A DNA stretch of 64,000 nt from Panopea generosa (taxonomy: Eukaryota; Mollusca; Bivalvia; Adapedonta; Hiatellidae), in the NCBI GenBank assembly GCA_029582155.1, contig CM055911.1, positions 52,689,388 through 52,753,387 on the forward strand, read 5' to 3'. A program made the translations under genes and the position numbers. The notes beneath the pieces were generated by a model. That model made no database searches. It had not been told where the DNA came from and saw only the letters and a program-made list of their open reading frames with translations. Positions 34,354 through 45,629 of this stretch are shown here, one piece after another; positions within the stretch are counted from its first letter, which is position 1; each line of letters starts with the position of its first letter.

Positions 34354-34799
34354 ACAGTGTATAGCCAAACCTGTCTTAAGCAGCCAATCAAGGGAAGGAG
34401 CAAAATTGGCCTATTAAGACAGGTTATTGTTTAATGCAAGTTTGTTTGCTCTGAACGCATACAAATGGAAAATAACAAATGTGGCTGCTTAAGAAAAATG
34501 GATGCTTATACATTGATTGATTGATTGAATATTTAGCTTCATTTTACACCATCAGGTGCTAACAGACGATCAGTTAACCTAACCACTGTTTCCTTGGATT
34601 AACCAGTACTCGAGCACACCCCATCTCCGCAAGTAACTGATAACTTTCCGACTTGAATAAGTGGTGAGAGACGAATGATAATGAGACACAATGTCGTATA
34701 TCAATCATCACGGAGACTGTTGCCGTGAAGGAGATTCGAACTCACGACCCCTGGATTGATAGTCAGACGCGTAACCGATGCTTATACACGTTTGACTGT
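34354..34799 (+). mobile_element. family K MITE, copy 2, split by a SINE
   Basis: Left end CAGTGTATAGCCAAACCTGT and right end (reversed) TACAGTCAAACGTGTATAAG. The two parts, 34354-34510 and 34777-34799, rejoin into one family K element when the inserted SINE and one target duplication are ignored. Confidence 0.85.
34511..34776 (-). repeat. SINE family 2 inserted in a family K MITE
   Basis: Flanked by the 10-bp direct repeat GATGCTTATA at 34501-34510 and 34777-34786. Its TTGA tail is at the low end and its tRNA-like head at the high end, slightly shortened. This is a textbook retroposition product. Confidence 0.9.
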
Positions 34800-35174
34800 A
34801 TGTTATAAACAGTCTCTAATATAAAACGAAATATTTGAAGATCCTACGGACTTGGTTTGGTTTATATAATAATTAAAAGTTTAAATTTCAACTTGTAACA
34901 TAATAAATTGATTACTTTTTTTATATCTAATTAGTTAAATTGCCTTATAAAGAGAGAACGTAAAAAGGAAAGCCTCCGAAACTTCGTTCGAAGCGATCGG
35001 TGATGACACGTGACCAGTGTGCACGTATCTGCTGCGAAACGCAGTTAAATACATGATTCCATTCAAGTTTGCTTTATTAGATAAATAAGTAATCAATTAG
35101 GGGTGTATAGAAATGATTTAGCAACAATTTATATAAAAAGATAAATATTTGAAAAATAAGCTTTATTTCTTATT
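34800..35174. other. unannotated AT-rich stretch
   Basis: Nothing recognised. Confidence 0.35.
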
Positions 35175-35332
35175 AACCTGACACAGGCTGTCAATCAAAC
35201 CAGTTGATAATCTAATCAGCGATCGATATTGATTGCTACGCCATCATTTTCCTTAGACAATCTCAGGACGTCTAGGTAAACACTACATTGTATTTACTTG
35301 GACAAACACTGCCACATGGCCAGTGGGCGCTA
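35175..35332 (+). repeat. dispersed element family A, copy 4, joined to a satellite
   Basis: Follows the family from CACAGGCTGTCAATCAAACC to GGCCAGTGGGCG, then changes abruptly to the 33-bp satellite where other copies continue with GAGCGG and a CTCG-rich end. Confidence 0.85.
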
Positions 35333-35337
35333 GACGA

Positions 35338-38300
35338 CCCATAAATTAACAGCTATGCACAGTGAGACGACCCATAAAATTACAGCTATGCACAGTGAGA
35401 CGACCCGTAAAATAACAGCTATGCACAGTGAGACGACCCATAAAATTACAGCTATGCACAGTGAGACGACCCGTAAAATAACAGCTATGCACAGCGAGAC
35501 AAACCGTAAAATAACAGCTATGCACAGTGAGACGACCCGTAAAATAACAGCTATGCACAGTGAGATGACCCGTAAAATTACAGCTATGCACAGTGAGACG
35601 ACCCGTAAAATAACAGCTATGCACAGCGAGACAAACCGTAAAATAACAGCTATGCACAGTGAGACAACCCGTTAAATAACAGCTATGCACAGTGAGACAA
35701 CCCGTTAAATAACAGCTATGCACAGCGAGACAACCCGTAAAATAACAGCTATGCACAGTGAGACGACCCGTAAAATAACAGCTATGCACAGTGAGACGAC
35801 CCATAAAATTACAGCTATGCACAGTGAGACAACCCGTTAAATAACAGCTATGCACAGTGAGACAACCCGTTAAATAACAGCTATGCACAGCGAGACAACC
35901 CGTAAAATAACAGCTATGCACAGTGAGACAACCCGTAAAATAACAGCTATGCACAGTGAGACAACCCGTAAAATAACAGCTATGCACAGTGAGACAACCC
36001 GTTAAATAACAGCTATGCACAGTGAGACGACCCGTAAAATAACAGCTATGCACAGCGAGACGACCCATAAAATAACAGCTATGCACAGTGAGACGACCCG
36101 TTAAATAACAGCTATGCACAGCGAGACGACCCGTAAAATAACAGCTATGCACAGTGAGACGACCCGTAAAATAACAGCTATGCACAGTGAGACGACCCGT
36201 TAAATAACAGCTATGCACAGTGAGACGACCCGTAAAATAACAGCTATGCACAGCGAGACAACCCGTAAAATAACAGCTATGCACAGCGAGACGACCCGTT
36301 AAATAACAGCTATGCACAGTGAGACGACCCGTAAAATAACAGCTATGCACAGTGAGACGACCCATAAAATTACAGCTATGCACAGCGAGACAACCCGTTA
36401 AATAACAGCTATGCACAGCGAGACAACCCGTTAAATAACAGCTATGCACAGCGAGACAACCCGTAAAATAACAGCTATGCACAGTGAGACAACCCGTAAA
36501 ATAACAGCTATGCACAGCGAGACGACCCGTAAAATAACAGCTATGCACAGCGAGACGACCCGTAAAATAACAGCTATGCACAGCGAGACGACCCGTTAAA
36601 TAACAGCTATGCACAGTGAGACGACCCGTAAAATAACAGCTATGCACAGCGAGACAACCCGTAAAATAACAGCTATGCACAGCGAGACGACCCGTAAAAT
36701 AACAGCTATGCACAGCGAGACGACCCGTTAAATAACAGCTATGCACAGCGAGACAACCCGTAAAATAACAGCTATGCACAGTGAGACAACCCGTAAAATA
36801 GCAGCTATGCACAGTGAGACAACCCGTTAAATAACAGCTATGCACAGTGAGACGACCCGTAAAATAACAGCTATGCACAGCGAGACAACCCGTAAAATAA
36901 CAGCTATGCACAGTGAGACGACCCGTTAAATAACAGCTATGCACAGTGAGACGACCCATAAAATTACAGCTATGCACAGTGAGACAACCCGTTAAATAAC
37001 AGCTATGCACAGTGAGACAACCCGTTAAATAACAGCTATGCACAGTGAGACGACCCGTTAAATAACAGCTATGCACAGCGAGACAACCCGTAAAATAACA
37101 GCTATGCACAGTGAGACGACCCATAAAATTACAGCTATGCACAGTGAGACGACCCGTTAAATAACAGCTATGCACAGTGAGACAACCCGTTAAATAACAG
37201 CTATGCACAGCGAGACAACCCGTAAAATAACAGCTATGCACAGTGAGACAACCCGTAAAATAACAGCTATGCACAGTGAGATGACCCGTAAAATAACAGC
37301 TATGCACAGTGAGACGACCCGTAAAATAACAGCTATGCACAGCGAGACGACCCGTAAAATAACAGCTATGCACAGCGAGACGACCCGTTAAATAACAGCT
37401 ATGCACAGCGAGACGACCCGTAAAATAACAGCTATGCACAGTGAGACGACCCGTAAAATAACAGCTATGCACAGTGAGACGACCCGTAAAATAACAGCTA
37501 TGCACAGCGAGACGACCCGTAAAATAACAGCTATGCACAGTGAGACGACCCGTTAAATAACAGCTATGCACAGCGAGACAACCCGTAAAATAACAGCTAT
37601 GCACAGTGAGACGACCCGTAAAATAACAGCTATGCACAGCGAGACGACCCGTAAAATAACAGCTATGCACAGTGAGACGACCCGTTAAATAACAGCTATG
37701 CACAGCGAGACGACCCGTAAAATAACAGCTATGCACAGCGAGACGACCCGTAAAATAACAGCTATGCACAGCGAGACGACCCGTAAAATAACAGCTATGC
37801 ACAGTGAGACGACCCGTAAAATAACAGCTATGCTCAGCGAGACGACCCGTAAAATAACAGCTATGCACAGTGAGACGACCCGTTAAATAACAGCTATGCA
37901 CAGTGAGACGACCCGTAAAATAACAGCTATGCACAGTGAGACGACCCGTAAAATAACAGCTATGCACAGTGAGACGACCCGTAAAATAACAGCTATGCAC
38001 AGTGAGACAACCCGTAAAATAACAGCTATGCACAGTGAGACGACCCATAAAATTACAGCTATGCACAGTGAGACGACCCGTAAAATTACAGCTATGCACA
38101 GTGAGACGACCCGTAAAATAACAGCTATGCACAGTGAGACAACCCGTAAAATAACAGCTATGCACAGTGAGACGACCCATAAAATTACAGCTATGCACAG
38201 TGAGACAACCCGTTAAATAACAGCTATGCACAGTGAGACGACCCGTAAAATAACAGCTATGCACAGTGAGACGACCCGTAAAATAACAGCTATGCACAGC

Positions 38301-38458
38301 GAGACAACCCGTAAAATAACAGCTATGCACAGTGAGACAACCCGTAAAATAACAGCTATGCACAGTGAGACGACCCATAAAATTACAGCTATGCACAGTG
38401 AGACAACCCGTTAAATAACAGCTATGCACAGTGAGACAACCCGTTAAATAACAGCTAT
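35338..38458 (+). repeat. 33-bp satellite, about 94 units
   Basis: Unit of form ATGCACAGTGAGACGACCCG plus TAAAATAACAGCT, repeated about 94 times without a visible indel. On the minus strand it gives one frame of 1061 codons (11-residue period V-H-S-C-Y-F-T-G-R-L-T). On the plus strand it gives M-H-S-E-T-T-R-K-I-T-A broken by TAA in about 26 units. Variable sites are few and recurrent: AGT/AGC, ACG/ACA, CGT/CAT, AAA/TAA, ATA/ATT. In the minus frame all of these change the residue, which argues against selection on that protein. Taken as non-coding satellite DNA kept uniform by unequal exchange or conversion. Confidence 0.95.
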
Positions 38459-39597
38459 GCTCCAGTCTTCGTGTAACACGACTCTCAGGCAAAATTATGA
38501 AATATGACACAGGCGTAGGTGGACCGGGCATAAATCAACTGTTTATATGAAATAGTCATTCATGTATTTAAGTGGCATTCTCATTCAAACCACTGAAGAT
38601 CTGATAACATTATTATTCAAATTTTATCTTTATCGAAATGCGGATGTACATATATATGTATAGAGATATGTTTTCAAAGTGATGACGTATTGTGCGCGTC
38701 ACTCTGGTTTCCCGTTTCATACCACAACTTCTGACACGAAGACTGGTGCATGGTAGTTAACTATTGGTACTATTTATACAACTCTTTAAATTCATGAGGA
38801 AATGCCACGTATCCAAGAAAGGTTGCACAATATAACGTTAAATGCTTATCATATTTGAAGAATCATTATTTATTTATGAACATGGATATACGTTATCGGT
38901 ATCATGTTCATATTTATCGTTCATGTTATTTGCTCAATTAACTTTTAAATTGCTTTCTTTCAGCCACCAATATGTATGTATATAGATATATGAATTTTAT
39001 GAAGTCAGTTATACACACACGTTATGTAATCATTACCACTCAAACATCCATGCGTATACACTTTGATGTATTACAGCTTCTCGCTAAGTATAGGCGACTT
39101 ATAGGCCCATTTCGAATAAGTGCGTAGAAATGGAATAGTTCAAGTCTTCTAAAGAGGCCGCACCTATAACGCCGATATTTTTTCGATCTTAACAGTAAAA
39201 CTGTATATTTATATCAAACTGGATATTCTGTTCAATAACTTATTTTGTCGTATTTTGTCTCTGTAATGTACAATTCTTTAATTTTGTTGACACAGTACTA
39301 ACTCGCGCCCCTCGATAAAGTCACTCATTGGCCAGTATCGGGTTATGCTAAAACATTGACTAATTGAACGGAAAATACCGACCTCTGTATTAACGAATTT
39401 CGCATAAATAATATAAACTACAAGGACGGAATCAACAATTTTCTTGGAATGGGAACTCCCTCTTTGTGTTTCAATAAACTCATTTACTGGACAGAAAGAC
39501 AGGTGGTGCATTTTTGAGTCAAAAGTCTCCTTTAAATTTAATAAAATATTGCAATCAGTGTATGACTTTGTAAAATTATGCCTTAAAGCAAACGGGT
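38459..39597. other. unannotated stretch right of the satellite
   Basis: Contains an inverted repeat: CCAGTCTTCGTGT at 38462-38474 and its complement in ACACGAAGACTGGTGCATG at 38732-38750, the first copy directly at the satellite edge. No gene was seen. Confidence 0.45.
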
Positions 39598-39810
39598 ATA
39601 CAGTAGAACTTCGTTGGCTCGAACACGGATAGTTCGAACATCACATATAGCTCGAACCACTTACCCAGTCCCAGCTGAATTCCTATTCCAATGAATGTCC
39701 ATGTACATGGATGGTATGATGTTGAACAAAACTTGGCTAGAAAAACCGTTAACTCGAACTATTTTGTCCAGCTCCGTCTGGTTCGAGCCATCGAAGTTCT
39801 ACTGTATTTC
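39598..39810 (+). mobile_element. pogo/Tigger-type MITE with TA target site
   Basis: Ends are CAGTAGAACTTCGTTGGCTC and, reversed, CAGTAGAACTTCGATGGCTC: about 24-bp inverted repeats with one mismatch, flanked by TA on both sides. The interior repeats the CTCGAAC/GTTCGAG theme. Length is about 210 bp with no transposase. These ends match the widespread CAGTNGAACCTCG class of Tc1/mariner-pogo elements (from memory). Confidence 0.9.
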
Positions 39811-39963
39811 TGACTATTTTGACAGGTATATGGGAATTTGAAAGGGTGGAACATAATCTCCTTTACTTTTTATATTATCCATCAACAATGTAGCTGAACT
39901 TATCCAAGATGATAATACAACTTATATCTCTGTCAATTAACAATCTGCAGATAGTTATACTAT

Positions 39964-40272
39964 AACTTGCTGATTTAGACCGCGGCGTGGTCTAGTGGTA
40001 GAGCGTCTGCCTCGCATGCGGAAGACCGTGGGTTCAATCCAAGGCCGGGTCATACCAAGGACTTTAAAAATGGTACTAGAAGCTTCCTCGCTTGACGCTC
40101 AGCATTTAGAGGAGAGTTCTAGGTCTGGTCGGCCCGGTGTCAGTATAATGTGACTGGGTGGAGTATCATACCATGTGTCTGTGCGGCATGATACTCCAGT
40201 GTGACAGCGCTCAGAAAACTGTCTCAAGTAGACACCGTCGCGATATGACTGAAAAATTGTGTAAAGCGACGC

Positions 40273-40369
<97 letters not shown>

Positions 40370-40379
40370 CTTGCTGATT
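39964..40379 (+). repeat. SINE family 1 with (AAC)n tail and target duplication
   Basis: AACTTGCTGATT occurs at 39964-39975 and again at 40368-40379. Between them lie the head GCGGCGTGGTCTAGTGGTAG, B box GTGGGTTCAATCC, two body domains (GTACTAGAAGCTTCCTCGC; GACTGGGTGGAGTATCATAC), the 3' motif AAAGCGACGCTAAAC and about 33 AAC units. The poly-Asn and poly-Cys open frames are this tail. Confidence 0.95.
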
Positions 40380-40539
40380 CTGCTGCCGGATTACAGCTCA
40401 TGCTTTATAAATTACACAGTTATTGTAAAATATGGAATATGACAGTAAATACAAGTGAAACAGTTGCCATGGTATGTCAACTGGGTAACCTTAGAGGTAG
40501 TACTGAGTTCCATTATAACAGCGTTAAGCAAACTTTTTG

Positions 40540-40665
40540 TTTTGCATGGGGTATACCGCCATGTTCAACACATTTCATATTATATATGACATCCAGTTTT
40601 ACTGGTTGAGGATTACCTCAGACTGAGTAGAACCGACGTCCTTCCACAAGTAACTGGCACACAAG
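40540..40665 (-). repeat. SINE family 4 tail fragment
   Basis: CATGTTCAACACATTTCA, CTGAGTAGAACCGACGTCC and CAAGTAACTGGCAC align to the family 4 body in minus sense. The head is absent. Confidence 0.7.
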
Positions 40666-40684
40666 ATTACTATTGTTACTAACT

Positions 40685-41650
40685 TTACTTACCTCGGAGC
40701 TACCTTAACGTCAAATTCAACATTTTATTAAAGACAGAAAAATCTAGCAGGCCAAGCTCCAAAAGCTACATTTACCCTAAACTCATTATTTGATATTGTC
40801 GCTCTGAACATGATTGAGAAAATAAAATTGTTTGACAGTATGATACTAACTGTATTAATAAACTTATGGCTCTGAAGTTTGGGGATTTCATTCAGCTCCA
40901 GATATTGAAAGTTTGTATATTAAATTTTTAAAGCAAATTTTAAAAAATGAGAAATGGAAATCCAAATTCTGCTGATTTGGGGAAATTAAGAAAGGTTTCT
41001 TTTACTGTGGTTAGGAAAAGAAATTATATTAAAGTTTTGGTAAAGAATAAATTACAGCCAGGTACTTGGCACCAACAATATTCAATGATCAAATCAATAG
41101 TAATATCCGCTCGTTATGGGCGATAGGAGTTAAAGACATTTAATGATGTCTTTGGTTTTACTTCTTATGGCATGAAAATACCATTTCTTAATCGCAGTCA
41201 TCTAAATTGATAGAAATTTTTACAATCAATATCATCAAACATAGTATAACACATTAACGGATTCCCCTTAATTAACTACATACAAAACCATTAAGAACAA
41301 GTTTTGTATTAAAAAGCACATCATGTGTTACACATAATAGTCATAAAATTGCATTAACTACATTCTGGTGTTCTGCAATTAAGCTAGCAATAGAAGAGGG
41401 TAGATTTAGAAACGATCCCAACGTAAATACACACACAGCAGCATGAATGTCATCGAAGATGAATACCACTTTGTTTTAGTTTGTCCTAGTTATCGTGATA
41501 TAAAAAATGCCTGTCTTCCAAAATACTACTGTCACTGACAAACATTCCAAAAATTAATGTCGTTATTTATCACAGACAAATCAAAATTGTTAATAACATT
41601 TGCTAATCATGTTTACTTTTCAATGTTTCAGCGTGAATGTCCGACTTAGT
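40685..41650 (+). mobile_element. LINE fragment: RT C-terminal region
   Basis: Interrupted translation gives N-F-T-Y-L-G near 40690, then a G-Q-A-P-K-A segment, then E-V-W-G-F after a frameshift near 40880, and a late cysteine-histidine segment (I-E-D-E-Y-H-F-V-L-V-C-P) near 41460. This order is typical of the RT C-terminus and terminal CCHC-like region of CR1/RTE-type LINEs. Several stops make it a relic. Confidence 0.75.
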
Positions 41651-42358
41651 GATCTAAAGATTTAATTTATCATTTACATAAAATGTTCATGAAAATTATT
41701 TTTAACAGTACTGTACAATATACTCACATAATGCCCTTTAATCCAAATCGAATGTCACTTTATTATTTCCGATATTAATTCACTTGCAATTGTTATACAT
41801 TAAGAGTAAGCACGATGTACAGAACTAATTCTAAGTTCCCTTGACCTTACACATGGCGGCCATCATAACATGTGACTGAATATAATAAATAATAAAAGCA
41901 CGTGCCGTATAGTAGTGATAGGAAAGTGCAACAACAAAAGCACGTGAATTGTGTTAGTGTGGATGATGTTCATTCAGCCGAAACTCGAGAATCTATTTAT
42001 AGTACATTGAATGACCTGAACTGCGTTCAGTTCAGTTAAACTTAAAGCTAACAAATGTTCCTGGACACTGGCTCAATCTCATATTAGCAAGCAGTACGCG
42101 ATACGTTTAGGGAACCAGGCATTAAATGTTTGCTGTTTAACGGTGCTGAACGAAGCCAAGGATTGTGATTGATTCGTTTGCTTTATATTGTGCCATATGA
42201 CTCGTTGTGTGTTTTGGCAGGGTTAGCGGGACAATATAGGGTTGACTTATCAAATGTTATTATTTCATTTATTAATCAACCATTAAAACACTATGTTTAT
42301 GTCAGTGGCCCGCAGGCACCATTATACACATAATATAAATATTTAGATGTGTTTCCCT
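41651..42358. other. unannotated stretch
   Basis: A TTCAGTTCAGTT word near 42024; no gene or element recognised. Confidence 0.35.
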
Positions 42359-42719
42359 TATAAACCGAATACGCTAGTGTGAAACTACGTCGTTCTATTT
42401 ATAGTTAGACTCGTCCAATACAGGTAGGTAACACATTAATATTGAAGCCGGGCCTGATTAGCTCGGTCGGCTACGCGTCTGACTATCAATCAAGGGATCG
42501 TGAATTCGAATCCCTGCCCGGCAACAGTATCCGTGATGATTGATAAACGACGTTGTGTCTCATTATCATTCGTCTCTCACCGCTGATTCAAGTGGGGAAG
42601 TTATCAGTTACTTGCAGAGATGGGGTGTGCTCTCATGAAACAGTGGTAAGGTTAACTGATTGTCTGTTAGCACCCGATGACACACAACTGACGCTAACCA
42701 TTCAATCAATAAATAAATA

Positions 42720-42758
<39 letters not shown>

Positions 42759-42888
42759 CAACATTTATATTGAATCTATTGTAATATATAATTTATGTAA
42801 CAGATAAATGTACTATCATCCCTAATACGGTAGGTTCCATCTAACAATAGAATGACGTAGTTTCAAAATAGCATATTCGGTTTATACA
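42359..42888 (+). mobile_element. element with about 48-bp inverted ends, split by a SINE
   Basis: 42359-42408 (TATAAACCGAATACGCTAG, GAAACTACGTCGTTCTA) is the imperfect reverse complement of 42841-42888 (TAGAATGACGTAGTTTC, GCATATTCGGTTTATA). Without the inserted SINE the element would be about 200 bp. No transposase was seen, and the target duplication is unclear. Confidence 0.7.
42447..42760 (+). repeat. SINE family 2 with (AATC)n tail and target duplication
   Basis: Complete plus-strand copy: head GCCGGGCCTGATTAGCTCGG, B box GAATTCGAATCCCTGC, body, then (AATC)n. It is flanked by a 14-bp duplication, ACATTAATATTGAA at 42433-42446 and ACATTTATATTGAA at 42761-42774, with one mismatch. Confidence 0.93.
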
Positions 42889-42989
42889 GGTTGTACCGAG
42901 TTTATTAAATTCTATATTTCCCATTTATTTTCATAACGTTGTCTGAGTTTATGTGTGGATATGTTTGTAAGTATTTATACGTTGCTATA

Positions 42990-43620
42990 TATATCTATCT
43001 ATATCTATTGTCACATAGACTCGCAATAGAGACCGGAAGGTGACATAAACCACAATATATACCCGTAAACGAACGTAAATGCCTCTTGTGTAATACACTT
43101 GAGGACGAATTTCACTTCATTCTTGATTGTCCATAGTACCAAATATATGTAATAGATATATCAAACCATATTATTGGAAAAAAACTAACATACCAAAAGT
43201 TATAAAACTATTGAGTAATAAAAATGTAGGTACAATTCGTAAAGTATCCATGTACATTTTTGAAAGTCAAAAAAGAGAAATGAATAATTTTATTCCACTT
43301 AATCGTTTCTCCTCTACACTATAATACTATATGTATTTTCAGTAGTATTTATTAAAAATGTGTATTTATTTATTAGAAATGCGTACTAGTATCTAACATC
43401 GACAGATTGTTGTTGTTTATAAATTACAGAACCACGTTTTCAACCATTATATATAGACTAGATTTAACACTATTCATGACAGATCTGTTAAGACTGTATA
43501 ATAAACATGAAAATGTATACAACTTAAAGTTTAAATTTAACGATATTTTTCATTACAATGTGTTGAATCTGTCTCAGATAATCATTTGTATCATTAAAGT
43601 TTAAATTTCACTTTATTCGC
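42990..43620 (+). mobile_element. LINE 3' fragment
   Basis: 43078-43137 translates to R-K-C-L-L-C-N-T-L-E-D-E-F-H-F-I-L-D-C-P, the C..C...ED..H....C motif at the C-terminus of CR1/RTE-type ORF2. After that the frame breaks repeatedly. The following open frames on the plus strand are the decayed C-terminal end and tail. Confidence 0.75.
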
Positions 43621-44929
43621 GGTTTTCACGTAGACAACTACAATTTAATGATACATATTCAATAGAATAAGCTACCTCAGAGCCGTTGTGAATCAACGTA
43701 AGATACGTTTAGGTACCAGTACAAGCAATCACAAAGTACAAATCGTAAGTGTATAGTCATTATCTAGTAAAAATACAGGATATTTTCCTTAATATAATGT
43801 ACAAAATATTTCGATGAATTTTACTGTGTCGCAACAGCATCCGCTTTGAAACAATTGTTTTTATCAATGATATACCCGCCGACAGAAGGTGTGACGGTGG
43901 TTCACCCGTTGGAATGATTCAGTTCAATCCGGATACAGATATACGGTAATAAAGTTAAAAAAAAAGAAGACCAAAAAAATGTATAAATACTGAATCAAAA
44001 GAACAGAGAGTTCAAACAGAAAATATCTGCTTTTAGTTAAACATATTGAATTCACTGTAATTTGGAGGAGATTTTTACTGGCAGTATTTTTGTTAGTAAG
44101 ATTTATTGCAGATACTTTATAAAGGTAAATTTCTCGTTTCGATTATTTACTATTATAAGTCTTTCACATTTAACGCTGTTTTTTATGACTTTTCTACAAA
44201 CAGGTTTAAAATATTTTTGTTTTGATTTTTTGGGCAGGATACTTGTTGAGGTGATATAAAGATTATTATTTTAAGATGAAATATGTTCTCGAGAATAAAA
44301 TATTAACTTGTATTTACTCCTAACATGTAACTCAGTTTGTTTTATTGCAAATCATTCTTGCGTTTGATGCTAGTACCTCAGCTCAAATCAATTAAAAAAA
44401 ATGTGTTTATTGCAAATTGCAGTTAAATGATTTGAGATAAATTTTACCATTAGCTGCTCGAAACAGAACTAAGAAAATATTTTTTACAAAATATTTCTTA
44501 ATAATTTTATCTGCCAGTTTCTATATGTATATTTTTATCATTTAGCCCGTGAACGTTCTAATGTAGTAAGCCCCTTATACTGTTTTATCTGAAAATGTGT
44601 ATTGAGTATATACTGTACAGAACAGCTAACCCATCAATTTTGTGTTTCCAATATCTTCGTTAAAATATTGATAGGCGTTATCACAGTATATATACGACGT
44701 GAACAGACTGTTATGTATTGCTTTAAAACATATAGCAGTTTATTTCTTCAATGATTCAATTCCAAATTTCAAGGAAATTGGTTGATAATATTTGAGAAAA
44801 AACATAAAACCTCCAATACATAATTTGTTAGTTGGCGGGTTCGCTGTTCCGTTCAGTTTGCTATAATTAGTATATATACCTTCCAACATATATTTGTGTC
44901 GTTGTGTTTATGTGGTTGTTAACTTAATA
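43621..44929. other. unannotated AT-rich stretch
   Basis: No supported exon. The unseen 5' leader of the gene at 45630 could lie here. Confidence 0.35.
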
Positions 44930-45185
44930 ATGACCTTTGGACTCGCGTTCCAAGGCGGTAGACGCATCTTGTCATTTCGTCTGCATGCCTGCAAGTCCCT
45001 TTTTTTTTAAAGCAAAATAAACATCATTGCATTGTGTGTAGTTTTACTATTGTGATGACTGTGGTGGTCATTTGAATGTGTTGTGTTGGTGTGTTTGTTC
45101 ATGACCTTTGAATGTCACGTTTGAAGGCGGTACTCAACTGTTGTCATTTCGTTTGCATGTTTTATATAATCGGTTATAAAAGTTG
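44930..45185 (+). repeat. two-copy repeat upstream of the cysteine-rich gene
   Basis: ATGACCTTTGGACTCGCGTT..AAGGCGGTAGACGC..TTGTCATTTCGTCTGCATG at about 44931 recurs, diverged, at about 45100 (ATGACCTTTGAATGTCACG..AAGGCGGTACTC..TTGTCATTTCGTTTGCATG). The copies lie 170 bp apart and end about 450 bp before the ATG. Regulatory meaning is unproven. Confidence 0.7.
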
Positions 45186-45629
45186 CCATGCAAAACTTTT
45201 GTTTGTTGCCAAAATTATGATATGGAACGGTGCAATTTACAAAAATTGAAATCATCGGTGATTCATCTTTATACAGAGATCGTTTTAGTCTTTGTTTCGT
45301 AAAATTTCATAAACTATTAAGAAAATTATCTGCCAAAATGTTACCTGAAACGAACACTTTTCCTCCTCCGAAGTTAGACTAGATTGTGTTTGACATTTGT
45401 GTTACCTGTTTTCCTTTTCTTTAATTGCATATCAGTCCAGTAAAATCATGGAAGAAAGACAATTAAAAAAATAGAAAAATCACAAAACTTTATACGGAAC
45501 TACTAAAACAATGAGCATGAGAACCAGTCTAGAAAATCCAATATGGCCGAAAAATCCAAGATGGCCTCCCTACACGTGTATAGTTATAAGAAATACACAT
45601 GTATATATTTTGTTTGGCTTATTTTGCAG

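Noticed and set aside
35338-38458. CRISPR-like regular array
   Set aside because: There are no unique spacers; the whole 33-bp period is repeated, and the context is eukaryotic.
35346-38531. A 1061-codon open frame with 11-residue repeats, looking like a long repeat protein
   Set aside because: It is the 33-bp satellite read in the one stop-free frame. Variant sites are all residue-changing, and there is no signal, domain or splice support.
40099-40442. Poly-Asn and poly-Cys proteins
   Set aside because: The (AAC)n tail of a family 1 SINE read on either strand.
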